64,000 bases of DNA from Arenibacter arenosicollis (GTDB lineage: Bacteria; Bacteroidota; Bacteroidia; Flavobacteriales; Flavobacteriaceae): the NCBI RefSeq assembly GCF_014397245.1, contig NZ_JACLHY010000023.1, forward strand, positions 1 through 64,000, given 5' to 3'. Of this stretch, positions 28,044 through 37,218 are shown in pieces. The notes under the pieces are model-generated. The model did no database searches and was not told where the DNA came from. It saw nothing but the letters and a program-made list of their open reading frames with translations. The position numbers and the translations under genes were made by a program. Every line of letters starts with the position of its first letter. Position 1 is the stretch's first letter.

Positions 28044-28613
28044 ATGAACAAAAACAAGCCAATGACAACCAATAAACTTAGAATAGTAACCATATTTCTT
28101 TTTTTTATATTTAGCGGGTGTGATAATTCAGATGATTATCTCAACGATTACGAGGTGGAAATAAATATTACTGGAGATGTCAGTGAATTTGATAAATTTC
28201 TAGCAATAGCTTCTGCAAGAAATGACGGCGAGGGGGAGTTTATTGGTGAAAACCTTCTATTTCTAGATTCTAGCGAAATAGCGCCTATTATTTTTTTTAA
28301 TAGTGATTTGGAGGCTGGCACCTATAAATTTGTTACTGCAAGAAAAGCCCAAAGTTTGCAAATATCACATGAAAATAAATTCATAAGTACAGGGGAAACA
28401 TCTATTGATGCCTCAATGACTATTACCGTGATCGTCAAAAGAGATGGAAGAGAAATTGACTACTTTAACATAAGTTATGATGAATCAACTGGTGATGAAG
28501 AATTTCTTGTTAATTATAATTCTGATAATGATGGATATAAATGTTACTGTACAACAAACTGCAATCAGCTTTTAGGACACGGTGGCATTGGACCTGCTAT
28601 TCCCTGTGATTAA
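28044..28613 (+). CDS. lipoprotein of unknown function
   Basis: 189 residues; an internal Met7 is an alternative start. Hydrophobic leader ending IFSGC (lipobox Cys about residue 26), followed by an acidic Asp/Asn-rich mature part that is probably beta-rich (YEVEINITGDVSEF, TYKFVTARKAQSL, ASMTITVIVKRDG). The C-terminus has CYCTTNCNQLLGHGGIGP with three Cys, so a disulfide or metal site is possible. I do not recognise the family. It lies in the last part of the first island with another, broken lipoprotein upstream. Confidence 0.75.
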   Translation: MNKNKPMTTNKLRIVTIFLFFIFSGCDNSDDYLNDYEVEINITGDVSEFDKFLAIASARNDGEGEFIGENLLFLDSSEIAPIIFFNSDLEAGTYKFVTARKAQSLQISHENKFISTGETSIDASMTITVIVKRDGREIDYFNISYDESTGDEEFLVNYNSDNDGYKCYCTTNCNQLLGHGGIGPAIPCD

Positions 28614-29270
28614 TACAAATGACTAAAACATTTTGGCTAATAATAGTAACTTTTGGACTAGCCTATAATTTCTGATATAGTGAAATAAAGGAGGCTGCCT
28701 TTTAAAGCAGTTTTGATTTTTATATCTATATGGTGTTCCCTACTTTTAATGGGAAAACCTTTTAATATAAGATTCCTAATTGTAGCATTAGGGTTGATCT
28801 ATTCTCAAAAATTTATTTGTGAGGTGTAATTTGGTGAGCTATCCAAGATCATTAAAGAACCTAATTTAATACATAAACTTTTGAAAAACTGAATCAAAGA
28901 ATTACCCGGTTTGAACAAAGCATGGATGATTATTCATTGTTTATAGCTAATATTCGGCATTATTTCGCACGATTGGATACTAGATATAAAGACTAAATAC
29001 AGCGTTATCAAAGATTAAAAAAAAATAGAAGTGTCATTTTTTTTAAACAGGGTCAGTTTCTTTTTTTTGAAGCGCTACAGATATTAAAAAATGAATTTTA
29101 TTTGCAACTAAGCAAGACGGACTATCGCTAAGTAAAAGTCAATATGATTTGGATGGTCATTATTTACATTGTATTTTCGTTAAAATTTAATATTAATACA
29201 GTAAACGATTTCGTAAACGTTTTTATAAAATTAAGTACATATTAAGGGGTTGATTAGGATTTTTTCAAAT
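28614..29270. other. intergenic, decayed sequence before island border 2
   Basis: AT-rich; several very short open pieces but no gene I can support. Near 29207-29240 a short stretch (TTTCGTAAACGTTTTTATAAAATTAAG) leads into att copy 2. The upstream part of the border repeat seen at 11.8 and 32.9 kb is not conserved here. Confidence 0.4.
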
Positions 29271-29313
29271 TCATAACCCGGAGGTCGGGGGATCGTGCCC
29301 CCCCTCTCGCTAC
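29271..29313. repeat. island border 2: tRNA 3'-half-like attachment site
   Basis: Nearly identical to 11932-11973 (CATAACCCGGAGGTCGGGGG, then ATCGTG, C-run, CTCTCGCTAC), including the unusual ATCGTG loop, so the two are recent duplicates. The C-run is one base longer here. It lies just upstream of an integrase gene start, the expected place for an attachment site. Confidence 0.7.
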
Positions 29314-29337
29314 AGTATAGAAATCATCCAAAACAAG

Positions 29338-29366
29338 CGGTTTAGTTAACTCTAAACCGTTTTTTT
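29338..29366 (+). terminator. Rho-independent terminator after att copy 2
   Basis: Same hairpin as at 11998-12026 (CGGTTTAG / CTAAACCG plus T-run) with one loop change (TTAACT for TTCACT). Confidence 0.85.
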
Positions 29367-29561
29367 ATGGTTACGTTTTACGAAATCATTGCATTTGAAC
29401 ACAAAAGCGAACACGTTTTAGAACACAGTTTGTCCAACAAGAAGAATTTTTCCTTACCAAAAATCAACACCGCCAATGGAGACCTTTCCAAACGTTGGTA
29501 TGTCTATTTTACCTTTCGAAACCCAGAGACCCAAAAGTTGGAAAGGATGAAAATAATTTAA
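29367..29561 (+). pseudogene. N-terminal fragment of a tyrosine integrase
   Basis: 64 codons. The end reads NGDLSKRWYVYFTFRNPET, typical of the arm-binding start of Bacteroidota tyrosine integrases of integrative elements. The core-binding and catalytic domains (R..HxxR..Y) are absent; the frame ends at 29561. The start is directly after the att copy and terminator. The stretch AFEHKSEHVLEH is encoded by a GAACAC triple repeat very similar to the non-coding repeats at 11838 and 32912, so those may be even shorter integrase remnants. Confidence 0.7.
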
Positions 29562-29748
29562 GAAATAAAGAACAAGCAACAAGGTTAGAGACTAATTTAG
29601 GGTGAAGGATAATCTTTAACTTGTGTAAACAATGTGCCTTAACGAACATTTTAAAATAACGTTTCGTCCTAATTTATCGACATTTCGGTTATTTATAAAT
29701 CAATTAAAGTTTAAAATTAATTAGTTTCACATGGATTAAACTTGAATC

Positions 29749-30381
29749 ATGAAATTATTAGTAATTGGTGGAACTGGAGGAACAGGACGTGAATTGATTA
29801 AACAAGGCCTAGATAAAGGTCATATTATAACAGCTGTTGTTCGTAAACCAATAAAAATAAAATACAGTCATCCAAATCTAATCATATTAAAAGGAAATGT
29901 TTTAATTCCGGAAAGTCTTGAACAGGCCGTTCAAGGACAAGATGCGGTTCTATCTGCATTAGGCCATAAAAAATTCTTTATTAAAACAACCATACTTTCA
30001 AGAGGAACTAAAAATATAATATCTGCTATGACTAAAAATCAAGTAAAACGATTTATCTGCATAACATCACTTGGAATTAATGATAGCAAGTTTAAGCTTG
30101 GATTATATTATACCCTTTTCACAATACCATTAATACTTTTATTTTACTTTATAGATAAGTCCAAACAAGAAAAATTAATAATGAAAAGTACCTTGGATTG
30201 GACAATAATTCGACCTGGTCAGTTAACTAATGGAAAAAAACGGACTAATTACAAGCATGGACTCACAGTTGGAAGTTATATCCTGACCAAAATGATCTCA
30301 AGAGCAAGTGTTGCAGATTTTATGTTAAATCAGCTCGATAATCAGACATATATAAGAAAGACTCCTGGGATTATAAATTGA
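29749..30381 (+). CDS. NAD(P)-binding reductase (atypical SDR, NmrA-like)
   Basis: 210 residues with the nucleotide-binding start MKLLVIGGTGGTGRELIKQG (GGxGGTG), then VLSALGHK, FICITSLGINDS and DWTIIRPGQLTNG, typical of short atypical SDR proteins (NAD(P)H-binding, BLVRB/NmrA-like). The substrate is unknown. A hydrophobic stretch near residues 120-136 (LYYTLFTIPLILLFYFI) is unusual and may pack against the membrane. It is directly followed by a palindromic element (30384-30525), so it may be another cassette passenger. Upstream 29562-29748 holds nothing recognised. Confidence 0.85.
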   Translation: MKLLVIGGTGGTGRELIKQGLDKGHIITAVVRKPIKIKYSHPNLIILKGNVLIPESLEQAVQGQDAVLSALGHKKFFIKTTILSRGTKNIISAMTKNQVKRFICITSLGINDSKFKLGLYYTLFTIPLILLFYFIDKSKQEKLIMKSTLDWTIIRPGQLTNGKKRTNYKHGLTVGSYILTKMISRASVADFMLNQLDNQTYIRKTPGIIN

Positions 30382-30383
30382 TA

Positions 30384-30525
30384 TACCGTAACTAACAAAA
30401 CCTTTAGTCCATTGCGAGGATTTCCTAAATGTAACTCCTTGGGAATTATCTATTCGGTTTTTATTTGCTAAATTAGGTGCTTAACCAGGCTCCTAACCAT
30501 ACACAAGACCGTTATGTGCAATTGA
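30384..30525. repeat. attC-like element, copy 4
   Basis: The right arm (CCTAACCATACACAAGACCG then TTATGTGC, 30492-30519) matches the right arms at 810-837 and 52690-52717. The middle contains TTTGCTAAATTAGGTGCTTA, also found at 56763-56782. The left arm (CGTAACTAACAAAACCTTTA) is only weakly complementary. The stretch from 30526 to 30724 before the next gene has no recognised feature. Confidence 0.5.
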
Positions 30526-30724
30526 CAATACATTAAATCGTTCTTGACAGATGATTGCTCACCTCCTAAGCTTCCTTTTTTCTTGTTGCTTAAGCTATCC
30601 CTCACTTTTGGTGTAGGAAAATGTGATGTAGTTTGAAATGATAAGGACATATCCTTTAGAAAAATATTTCCCCTTGTAACTGATAGACTAATTTGATGCC
30701 TTCGTATCACGATTTTAAAGAAAT

Positions 30725-32719
30725 ATGAGCAATAACGATAAAGAGCACTTCCAAGAGAACAGTCCCTTTTATTTCCCTTTAGAAGTTACCCCAAGAAAAG
30801 GGCTACTACCAATATCACGCGAAGACTATGAAAACAAGCCCAGTGGTGACATCTTTGGCAAAATACAGGATGCCGGGATGAAGTGGAATCCAGAAGATGT
30901 AAATCAATCAGAATTCCTTATAATGAGTACTGCGGGAGGGTTGAAGAACGGGGAAGAGACGCTGGCACTGGGCATGCACTCAGGACATTTCGAATTGGGG
31001 GATGCCGCAAAAGTTGCTGCAAGTGCTTTCAAAAACCTCTTTACCAAACCCTATTATGTATCAGTATCCGATCCTTGTGATGGACGTACCCAAGGCACTA
31101 CAGGCATGATGAATTCATTAGCCTATCGTAATCATGCCGCCACAGTTTTAGGAGATTTAAGACGCTCTTTGCCCAATCGCAAAGGCGTAATGGGCATCGC
31201 TACTTGTGACAAAGGCCTACCTGCGATGATGATGGCATTGGCGAATGAATCTGATCTTCCAACGATTATTATGCCGGGCGGGGTGACATTAATCGCCAAA
31301 GGAATAAAAGATTTGGGTTCGGTACAGTCTTTACCATCGCTTGTTTCCCATAAAGAAATATCATTGCAAGAGGCACAATCCCATGGATGTGCTTCCTGTG
31401 GGACACCAGGTGGAGGTTGTCATTTTTTGGGAACAGCAGCCACCTCCCAAGTCGTAGCAGAAGCATTGGGAATGGCATTGCCACATTCGGCACTAGCCCC
31501 CTCTGGAGGGAAGATTTGGTACGCCCTTGCTAAAGATTCAGCGATTTCTCTGGTAAATCTGGCAAAAAACAATATATATACCAGGCAGATCGTCACTCAA
31601 GATGCCGTTTACAATGCTATGGTAGTACATGCAGCTTTTGGTGGATCTACTAACCTCTTACTGCATATCCCTGCTATAGCTCATGCAGCGGGTCTACCGA
31701 TGCCTACTCGAGAAGAATGGGAGAATATTAACCGAAAAACGCCTCGATTAGTCAATGTGCTCCCAGCAGGGAAGTACTCCACAGCACACGTATATGCTGC
31801 CGGAGGAGTACCAGAGGTAATGTTACATCTGCGAAAATTAGGTCTACTCAAAGAAGACTGCCTCACAGTTACAGGCAAAACACTGGGCGAAAATTTGGAT
31901 GTCTGGGAGCAGGGTGGTAAAATGTACGTTTGGGAAGCAGAGAATAAAAGAAATAGACGTCAACAAGTACGATTTAACCTCCAGACATTTAATGCTGATG
32001 CACATCCTGATAAAGTGATACTATCTCCTAAAGCGGCAAAGAAGGCCAACATGAAAAGCACCTTGACTTTTCCCACCGGAAATTTGGCACCAGAAGGAGC
32101 GTTGATCAAAAGTGGTGCAATCGCTCAAGAGATGATTGATGACAACGGCATATACTATAAAAAAGGAGTTGCTAAAGTATTTGTCTCTGAAGCAAATGCC
32201 ATTAAGGCAATTAATCATGGAGAGGTAAAACCAGGTCATATTATCATATTGATTGGAACCGGGCCAAGTGGCACAGGAATGGAAGAAACCTTCCAAATCA
32301 CGGGTGCTCTGAAACAATTATCCTTTGGAAAAGAAATAGCCCTGATTACCGATGGACGTTTTTCTGGCGTTTCCACAGGCGCATGTATAGGACATGTTGG
32401 TCCAGAGGCTCTAGTAGGAGGACCTATCAGTAAGGTTCAAGATGGAGATATCATTGAAATCAAAATTGATTGCGATAATCTAACTGGAAGTATAAATCTA
32501 ATAGCCTCGCAAAGCGATCCCAATGCCGAACTAAGTGAAGCCGAAATAGCGCATTTATTTTCAAGCAGATCACCACATCCAGAACTACGACCACATCCAG
32601 AATTGCCCAATGATATTAAAATTTGGGCAGCGACACAGAGCGGTATATGGGATGGATGTGTACAGGATGCTGATCGGATTTTGAAGATTGTGAAGGCAGG
32701 AATTGATGCTTTGAAATAA
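30725..32719 (+). CDS. IlvD/Edd-family sugar-acid dehydratase, YjhG/YagF type (D-xylonate dehydratase-like)
   Basis: 664 residues, matching E. coli YjhG/YagF along its whole length (about 655). Matching stretches are VSDPCDGRTQGTTGM with the first cluster Cys, GIATCDKGLPAMMMAL with the second, HAAFGGSTNLLLHIPAIAH, VLPAGKYSTAHVYAAGGVPE, GPSGTGMEETFQ and TDGRFSGVSTGACIGHVGPE with the catalytic Ser. GCASCGTPGGGC gives the third Cys region. Enzymes of this type dehydrate D-xylonate to 2-keto-3-deoxy-xylonate using an Fe-S cluster. It stands alone between island borders with no aldolase or transporter nearby. The C-terminus has a small repeat, SPHPELRPHPELP. Confidence 0.9.
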   Translation: MSNNDKEHFQENSPFYFPLEVTPRKGLLPISREDYENKPSGDIFGKIQDAGMKWNPEDVNQSEFLIMSTAGGLKNGEETLALGMHSGHFELGDAAKVAASAFKNLFTKPYYVSVSDPCDGRTQGTTGMMNSLAYRNHAATVLGDLRRSLPNRKGVMGIATCDKGLPAMMMALANESDLPTIIMPGGVTLIAKGIKDLGSVQSLPSLVSHKEISLQEAQSHGCASCGTPGGGCHFLGTAATSQVVAEALGMALPHSALAPSGGKIWYALAKDSAISLVNLAKNNIYTRQIVTQDAVYNAMVVHAAFGGSTNLLLHIPAIAHAAGLPMPTREEWENINRKTPRLVNVLPAGKYSTAHVYAAGGVPEVMLHLRKLGLLKEDCLTVTGKTLGENLDVWEQGGKMYVWEAENKRNRRQQVRFNLQTFNADAHPDKVILSPKAAKKANMKSTLTFPTGNLAPEGALIKSGAIAQEMIDDNGIYYKKGVAKVFVSEANAIKAINHGEVKPGHIIILIGTGPSGTGMEETFQITGALKQLSFGKEIALITDGRFSGVSTGACIGHVGPEALVGGPISKVQDGDIIEIKIDCDNLTGSINLIASQSDPNAELSEAEIAHLFSSRSPHPELRPHPELPNDIKIWAATQSGIWDGCVQDADRILKIVKAGIDALK

Positions 32720-32883
32720 GAAAAAGCACATAACATTAAGTACGGACACAAATCTGCCCGTACCTTGCGGAGACGGTAACATACCATAATCCGTAGTATT
32801 ACATGAAGATAAAAATGGCAGTAATGTTCACTAGAAACATTTTGTTTCCAAAAAAAAAGTTTAACTACAAGAATTCAACTAAT

Positions 32884-33049
32884 TTACTTTAAAATTATTA
32901 ATAACAATAGTGAACACAAAACTGAACACGTTTTGGAACACATTTTTATAAACTAGCATCTGGGAAGCCCCGTATTTAGGGCGTTTTAAAAATTCAAGCA
33001 GGAATCCATAACCCGGAAGTTGGGGGTCTTGTCCCCTACTCTCGCCACA
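32884..33049. repeat. island border 3: GAACAC repeat plus degenerate attachment site
   Basis: 32884-32995 repeats 11810-11925 almost exactly, from TTTACTTTAAAATTA through the triple GAACAC motif (from 32912) to GGGAAGCCC.GTATTTAGG. The tRNA-like part (33006-33049) is more diverged (CATAACCCGGAAGTTGGGGG, TCTTGTCCCCTACTCTCGCC). This suggests an older duplication or a different tRNA copy. Confidence 0.6.
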
Positions 33050-33072
33050 AAACTCAAGTTTTTAAAAACAAA

Positions 33073-33101
33073 CGGATTGGATAGTGCCAATCCGTTTTTT
33101 T
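33073..33101 (+). terminator. Rho-independent terminator after att copy 3
   Basis: Stem CGGATTGG / CCAATCCG with a 6-base loop and a run of seven T. It is unlike the first two terminators but like the one at 39589-39618. Confidence 0.85.
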
Positions 33102-33152
33102 ATGCCTTCTTTTAATAAAATGATTACTTCAATAAACAGTATATTGAAATAA

Positions 33153-34958
33153 TCAATTTCTATGAAAAAGCATATTTGATGGAATTTCTACCTTCTCGAA
33201 ATCCTCACCTTGCCAGGATAAAGTCAATTTACTTCCACCACCTTGCTGGAAATAGTTGAGCGAGATTTTATGCATTCCTGTTTTTAAAGAAATGGAGCCC
33301 TTTTTTTCGTAATTGCCATGGGCCCCGTCATTATCGATGAGCGCTTCATCATTCAGGAATAGTACACTTCCATCGTTGGATTCAAGAAAGAAGGTGTATA
33401 ATCCATCTTTTGGGACATTTATATATCCATCAAAGACGTAACCGAAATTTTCTGTTTGCTGACTGTTTTCTATGGTAAATTGAGGGATTACACCTGATGC
33501 TGTTTCCTGCTTTTTTTCAAGCCCTCTCGCCTTGCTTAATTCTTCATTGTAATATTTATAATGTATTCCGGGTATCGGCTTCTCCGTTAGTTGCTGCGCC
33601 TCTTCAAATATGTCATTACCAATTTCCGCAGATACGATCTGACTGGGAGTGTTGTCTTCCGAAAATGCCTGCATACGCAAGGAGGCTTTCTTGGTAATGA
33701 CAATGGGTTCGTTGTATAGAAATTCATTTTCCGGTTTGGGCAGAGTGCCATCAAGGGTATAATAAATTTTAGATGTTGCGTCCTTGGATGCCAATTGGAT
33801 ATTGCCATTTTGATCTGATGCCACTTTGGGATCTTCTGTAGCATCCTGATAAATCCAATCTAAGCTAAGGCGGGTGATTTGCGTAGTAGCCAAACCATGC
33901 CCTCCCTTTCTATCGCCTGCACAATGCCCCAAAAGCACATGATTATCCATGAATTCTATTGCTGTATAGCAATACCATCCATCAGGGTCACTTTCTATAG
34001 TCTTTATCTTCTCCCAACTTTTTCCTTCATCCTTGGATATGGCAAGGTTGTAGGGAGTTCGATATCCACCGTCTCTTGAATTTTGGTAGTTGTTGTTCCA
34101 TACCAATAATAAGTCCCCTGTTTTTGGAATGCGCTCTATCGAAGCTGGGGAAAGTGGTGATTTTATATTTCCCGCTACGATTGGCGACCAGGTCTCTCCC
34201 TCATCTTCCGAATAGGAGAAGTATTGTACACCAGCGTCTGTCCGACAAAAAAGCATCATTTTCCCGTGATCCAATTCAACGATTCCTGGCTCTTGCAACA
34301 CGACGTTGTCAGGATTGGGTACCTCCATGGATTTTGACCAACTTTTCCCTAGATCATCCGAGAAATACGAATATATCTTTCCATTAGCAGTCATCCTGGA
34401 TTCAACCTCACCATGTAGTGCAGTAGGATAAATGATCCTGCCATTGGGCAACTGAAGCAATCTGTCGTTATTTACAACGTGATATCCTTCGTCTTCCATA
34501 CACCTGATCGGTTCACTCCAAGTTTTTGCCTCATCAGTAGAAAAGCGCATAAATGGTATACAGTCCGTTTCTGAGTTTTTTCGAATATAAAAAAGGGCCA
34601 AACTTCCATCACTTAGCCGCAAAAGAGAAACTGACATCACATTCATTCTACCTTCGTTGGATAATATGCTAACGTCTTCCTCTGTCCAGGTTTGGCCACC
34701 ATCACTGGAATATCTCCCTGCCAGATAAGCTTTGGCATGATCACCCGCTCCTCCAGTAAAATGGGTATAAACAAACAATATTCGTCCATCTTTAAGCTGG
34801 ATAAAATCACCCTCGCTATTCCTAGGATTATCAGAGGTTGGAGTTAGCCGTAAAGTAATTTCTTTGCCGGAATCTTCCTCTGGAGCAGTTTTGCATCCTA
34901 TGAAAAATAAGGTCATTATAAGTATAAGGAAGCGGTAATTGTGATTTTTGTAATTCAT
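33153..34958 (-). CDS. sialidase-like lipoprotein with PA14 domain
   Basis: 601 residues. Leader ending FFIGC (Cys22) makes it a lipoprotein. The six-bladed propeller (about 30-375) carries five Asp boxes of the S-x-D-x-G-x-(T/S)-W type: SSDGGQTW, STDEAKTW, SDDLGKSW, SEDEGETW and SKDEGKSW. A chitobiase-type domain follows (IYYTLDGTLPKPENEF, about 393-408), then a PA14 domain (GLYTFFLESNDGSVLFLND, about 520-540). Such enzymes act on surface or dietary glycans; true sialidase needs an Arg triad and Tyr-Glu pair that I cannot confirm, so another exo-glycosidase or lectin is possible. It starts the third island, with no SusCD pair nearby. Confidence 0.85.
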   Translation of the reverse strand: MNYKNHNYRFLILIMTLFFIGCKTAPEEDSGKEITLRLTPTSDNPRNSEGDFIQLKDGRILFVYTHFTGGAGDHAKAYLAGRYSSDGGQTWTEEDVSILSNEGRMNVMSVSLLRLSDGSLALFYIRKNSETDCIPFMRFSTDEAKTWSEPIRCMEDEGYHVVNNDRLLQLPNGRIIYPTALHGEVESRMTANGKIYSYFSDDLGKSWSKSMEVPNPDNVVLQEPGIVELDHGKMMLFCRTDAGVQYFSYSEDEGETWSPIVAGNIKSPLSPASIERIPKTGDLLLVWNNNYQNSRDGGYRTPYNLAISKDEGKSWEKIKTIESDPDGWYCYTAIEFMDNHVLLGHCAGDRKGGHGLATTQITRLSLDWIYQDATEDPKVASDQNGNIQLASKDATSKIYYTLDGTLPKPENEFLYNEPIVITKKASLRMQAFSEDNTPSQIVSAEIGNDIFEEAQQLTEKPIPGIHYKYYNEELSKARGLEKKQETASGVIPQFTIENSQQTENFGYVFDGYINVPKDGLYTFFLESNDGSVLFLNDEALIDNDGAHGNYEKKGSISLKTGMHKISLNYFQQGGGSKLTLSWQGEDFEKVEIPSNMLFHRN

Positions 34959-35236
34959 ATCTTTTGAAAACTAGGGTAATTCTATTTTAGCGTCTGAAAG
35001 TAGCCATTTTAGACTAGATCACCTTAAATATTAATGATAATTCTTACTATTGTAAATAGTTGTATAAAGGTATTGTCACCAATAATCGATTAACAAGAGT
35101 ATTTAGAAGTAAAGGCTATTTAGAAAATAAACAGAACTAGTTTACCTAATCTGCGCCCTTACAGAAAAAGCAATGAAACAAAAAAGAATAGTTTATTTAA
35201 TTTAGTAAATTGCATACGAGCCATACAAAAAAAACT

Positions 35237-35416
35237 ATGCTATATAAACTATATCCTTTATTGCTACAATTGCCTATAGGCACACGAAACCCGGATGACA
35301 ATAAACCTATTGATCTTACAAGTCCGTTTGATGTCATTGTTTATATTATTCTCCCTGTACTAGTCATCGTATTATATATTATATGGAAAAGGAAGAAGAA
35401 AAAAGATAAGAATTGA
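35237..35416 (+). CDS. small single-pass membrane protein
   Basis: 59 residues from the ATG at 35237 (MLYKLYPLLLQLPIG). One membrane segment (FDVIVYIILPVLVIVLYIIW) is followed by a Lys-rich tail (KRKKKKDKN) that should stay in the cytoplasm. I recall very similar tiny proteins in many flavobacteria, sometimes mislabelled as adenylosuccinate synthetase, with no known role. It forms its own transcription unit; the Lys-rich end and conserved LPIGTRNPDD loop are the only distinctive points. 35417-35702 holds no recognised feature. Confidence 0.7.
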   Translation: MLYKLYPLLLQLPIGTRNPDDNKPIDLTSPFDVIVYIILPVLVIVLYIIWKRKKKKDKN

Positions 35417-35906
35417 ATTACGCAGACTGAGAAATAGATCTACCCATTATTAAAAAAACCAATACTTTTGCACGCTTAAAAATAATTCCACCTAAGATTG
35501 AACAAAGAGCGGTATAGTGGAACGAAAAAGTAAGCCAAAAATATTTCTTTAATCACCAATTAATTGGTTTAGTATTCCCCCGCTTTAAAATCTCACCTTT
35601 TACAATCTCCAGAAAATCAAGGTTTTTTTGGTACTAAGCGTATACTTCCAAACAGTCTCATAAAACGGCCGTTTTCAAGTACACTTAAATAATTAATTAT
35701 AGCCGTATATTAGTCCAATCATATCACCCATTAGTGTACTTAAGCTTAAAAAACTTAGCAGTCTGAACAACATACCCAACATATCATTTAAAAGCGAAAA
35801 AAATGAAAAGGAATTTGAGTTCCTTAATCTATCCCAGCTATTTGCCAAAATAAGGACAGGCTTAGATCACGATCCCAATAAACCCCATAGGCTTAGCTTT
35901 TTTGCC

Positions 35907-36626
35907 TTGTTGATCGTTACCAAAGGTTCGGGAAGCCATCATGTTGATTTGAAAGAATATCCATTAAGAAAAGGTACAATATTAAAAATAGCAAAGGGAC
36001 AAGTACATGCTTTTGAAGAAAATCCGAGTTACGACGGATTCCTCATTGTGTTTACCGAAGAATTTGTGCTCCAATATTTTTCAAAATCATCGATCGAGTT
36101 TATATCACATCTCTATAATTATCATATTTCCAAAACTGCTGTAGATGGCAGCAATTTTAATGAATCGTTTATTGGGCAGTTAAAAGATGAACTGGAAGCA
36201 GAAAACACCTATGCTCAAAAAAATATTGTGGCTAAACTTCTAGAATTGTATTTACTAAAGTTGGAACGCCTTACGCAGGCAGATGATTCACCAAAACAAC
36301 TCCAAAAGCATTATCCATTATTTCTTGAGTTTAAAAATTTAGTGGAAGAAAAGTATACTACCACCAGAAATGTCAAGGATTATGCGGATATGCTCTCAAT
36401 TTCTACAAAGCATTTGAATGGAATAGTGAAAGAATTTACACTAAATTCTGCCAAACATTTTATAGATAATTTAGTGATTCTTGAAACTAAAAGAGCCATT
36501 GCAAGTTCCAATTACAGTTTAAAGGAAATTGGATATGCAGTGGGTTTCGATGAAGTTACTAATTTCACCAAATTCTTTAAAAAGCATACTGGCAATACCC
36601 CTAAACAGTTCAAATCCAACTTATAG
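35907..36626 (+). CDS. AraC-family transcriptional regulator
   Basis: 239 residues from a TTG at 35907. The C-terminal HTH_18 domain (about 140-238) has VKDYADMLSISTKHLNGIVKEF and the second helix pair YSLKEIGYAVGFDEVTNFTKFFKK, ending GNTPKQF. The N-terminal cupin-like part includes VTKGSGSHHVDL and LRKGTILKIAKGQVHAF. The frame stays open upstream to 35703 and encodes plausible family sequence (LNLSQLFAKIRTGLDHDPNK, RLSFFALLI), but contains no ATG, GTG or TTG before 35907. Either an unusual start (ATT, ATA or CTG) is used or the start codon was lost. It probably controls the downstream MoaF-like/reductase/hydrolase genes. Confidence 0.85.
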   Translation: MLIVTKGSGSHHVDLKEYPLRKGTILKIAKGQVHAFEENPSYDGFLIVFTEEFVLQYFSKSSIEFISHLYNYHISKTAVDGSNFNESFIGQLKDELEAENTYAQKNIVAKLLELYLLKLERLTQADDSPKQLQKHYPLFLEFKNLVEEKYTTTRNVKDYADMLSISTKHLNGIVKEFTLNSAKHFIDNLVILETKRAIASSNYSLKEIGYAVGFDEVTNFTKFFKKHTGNTPKQFKSNL

Positions 36627-36724
36627 AGGTTACATTCCCACATTTACCATTCTTATCCGAAGATTTACCTACCGCATTATTCTGAATTGGCCCAATTTTG
36701 TACCAAACTTTAAAATCATAGAAA

Positions 36725-37174
36725 ATGGAAACAAAATTAGTTACATTTATTTGTCTTGCTCTATTCAGTGTTGGACTTAGCTCGGCTCAAAGCAAAACCG
36801 CGGAAGAAAATAAATTTCAGTTCGGTCAGCCCGAGCATTTCTTGGATGGTTATTCATTGAATTTCCAGTATCAGGATGGTACTGCCATACATATGGAATT
36901 TTACAATGGCAAAGCAAAATATGAGTGGGTCGCAGGACCGGCAAAAGGCAATGGAAACAAGGATATTCTTTATCGTTCCCGTAAAATTGGCAATAATCTT
37001 TATTGGATCAACTGGCACGAAATAGATAAAAAAGACTATTTAACCCTTGTTTTTGATTTTGATAAAATGCTTGTGCACAGTTCTATTATAGTTGGTTATG
37101 AAAACAAGCCTGAAAGGAACTTAATAACCGTATTCAAAAGTGGAATTATTGATCATTTAAAAACAGCTGAATAA
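36725..37174 (+). CDS. secreted MoaF-like (lipocalin-type) protein
   Basis: 149 residues. Signal peptide METKLVTFICLALFSVGLSSAQS (cleavage near residue 22). The mature part is a single beta-barrel-like domain: FLDGYSLNFQYQDGTAIHMEF, AKYEWVAG, ILYRSRKIGNNLYWINWHE and LTLVFDFDKMLVHSS. The order and spacing resemble MoaF and related small lipocalin-type proteins. No enzyme activity can be assigned. It lies 98 bases after the AraC gene and 44 before the reductase gene, so it is probably part of a regulated operon. Confidence 0.6.
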   Translation: METKLVTFICLALFSVGLSSAQSKTAEENKFQFGQPEHFLDGYSLNFQYQDGTAIHMEFYNGKAKYEWVAGPAKGNGNKDILYRSRKIGNNLYWINWHEIDKKDYLTLVFDFDKMLVHSSIIVGYENKPERNLITVFKSGIIDHLKTAE

Positions 37175-37218
37175 TTTGAAAAAGAATTGGGCAATTAATT
37201 GAATCAAAAATAGCAATT

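Noticed and set aside
29367-29561. Functional integrase for the cassette array
   Set aside because: It has only the N-terminal arm domain, no catalytic residues, and resembles island integrases rather than IntI.
30468-30710. 80-codon minus-strand frame upstream of the dehydratase
   Set aside because: Overlaps the attC-like element and the promoter region of the next gene; no recognisable protein pattern.
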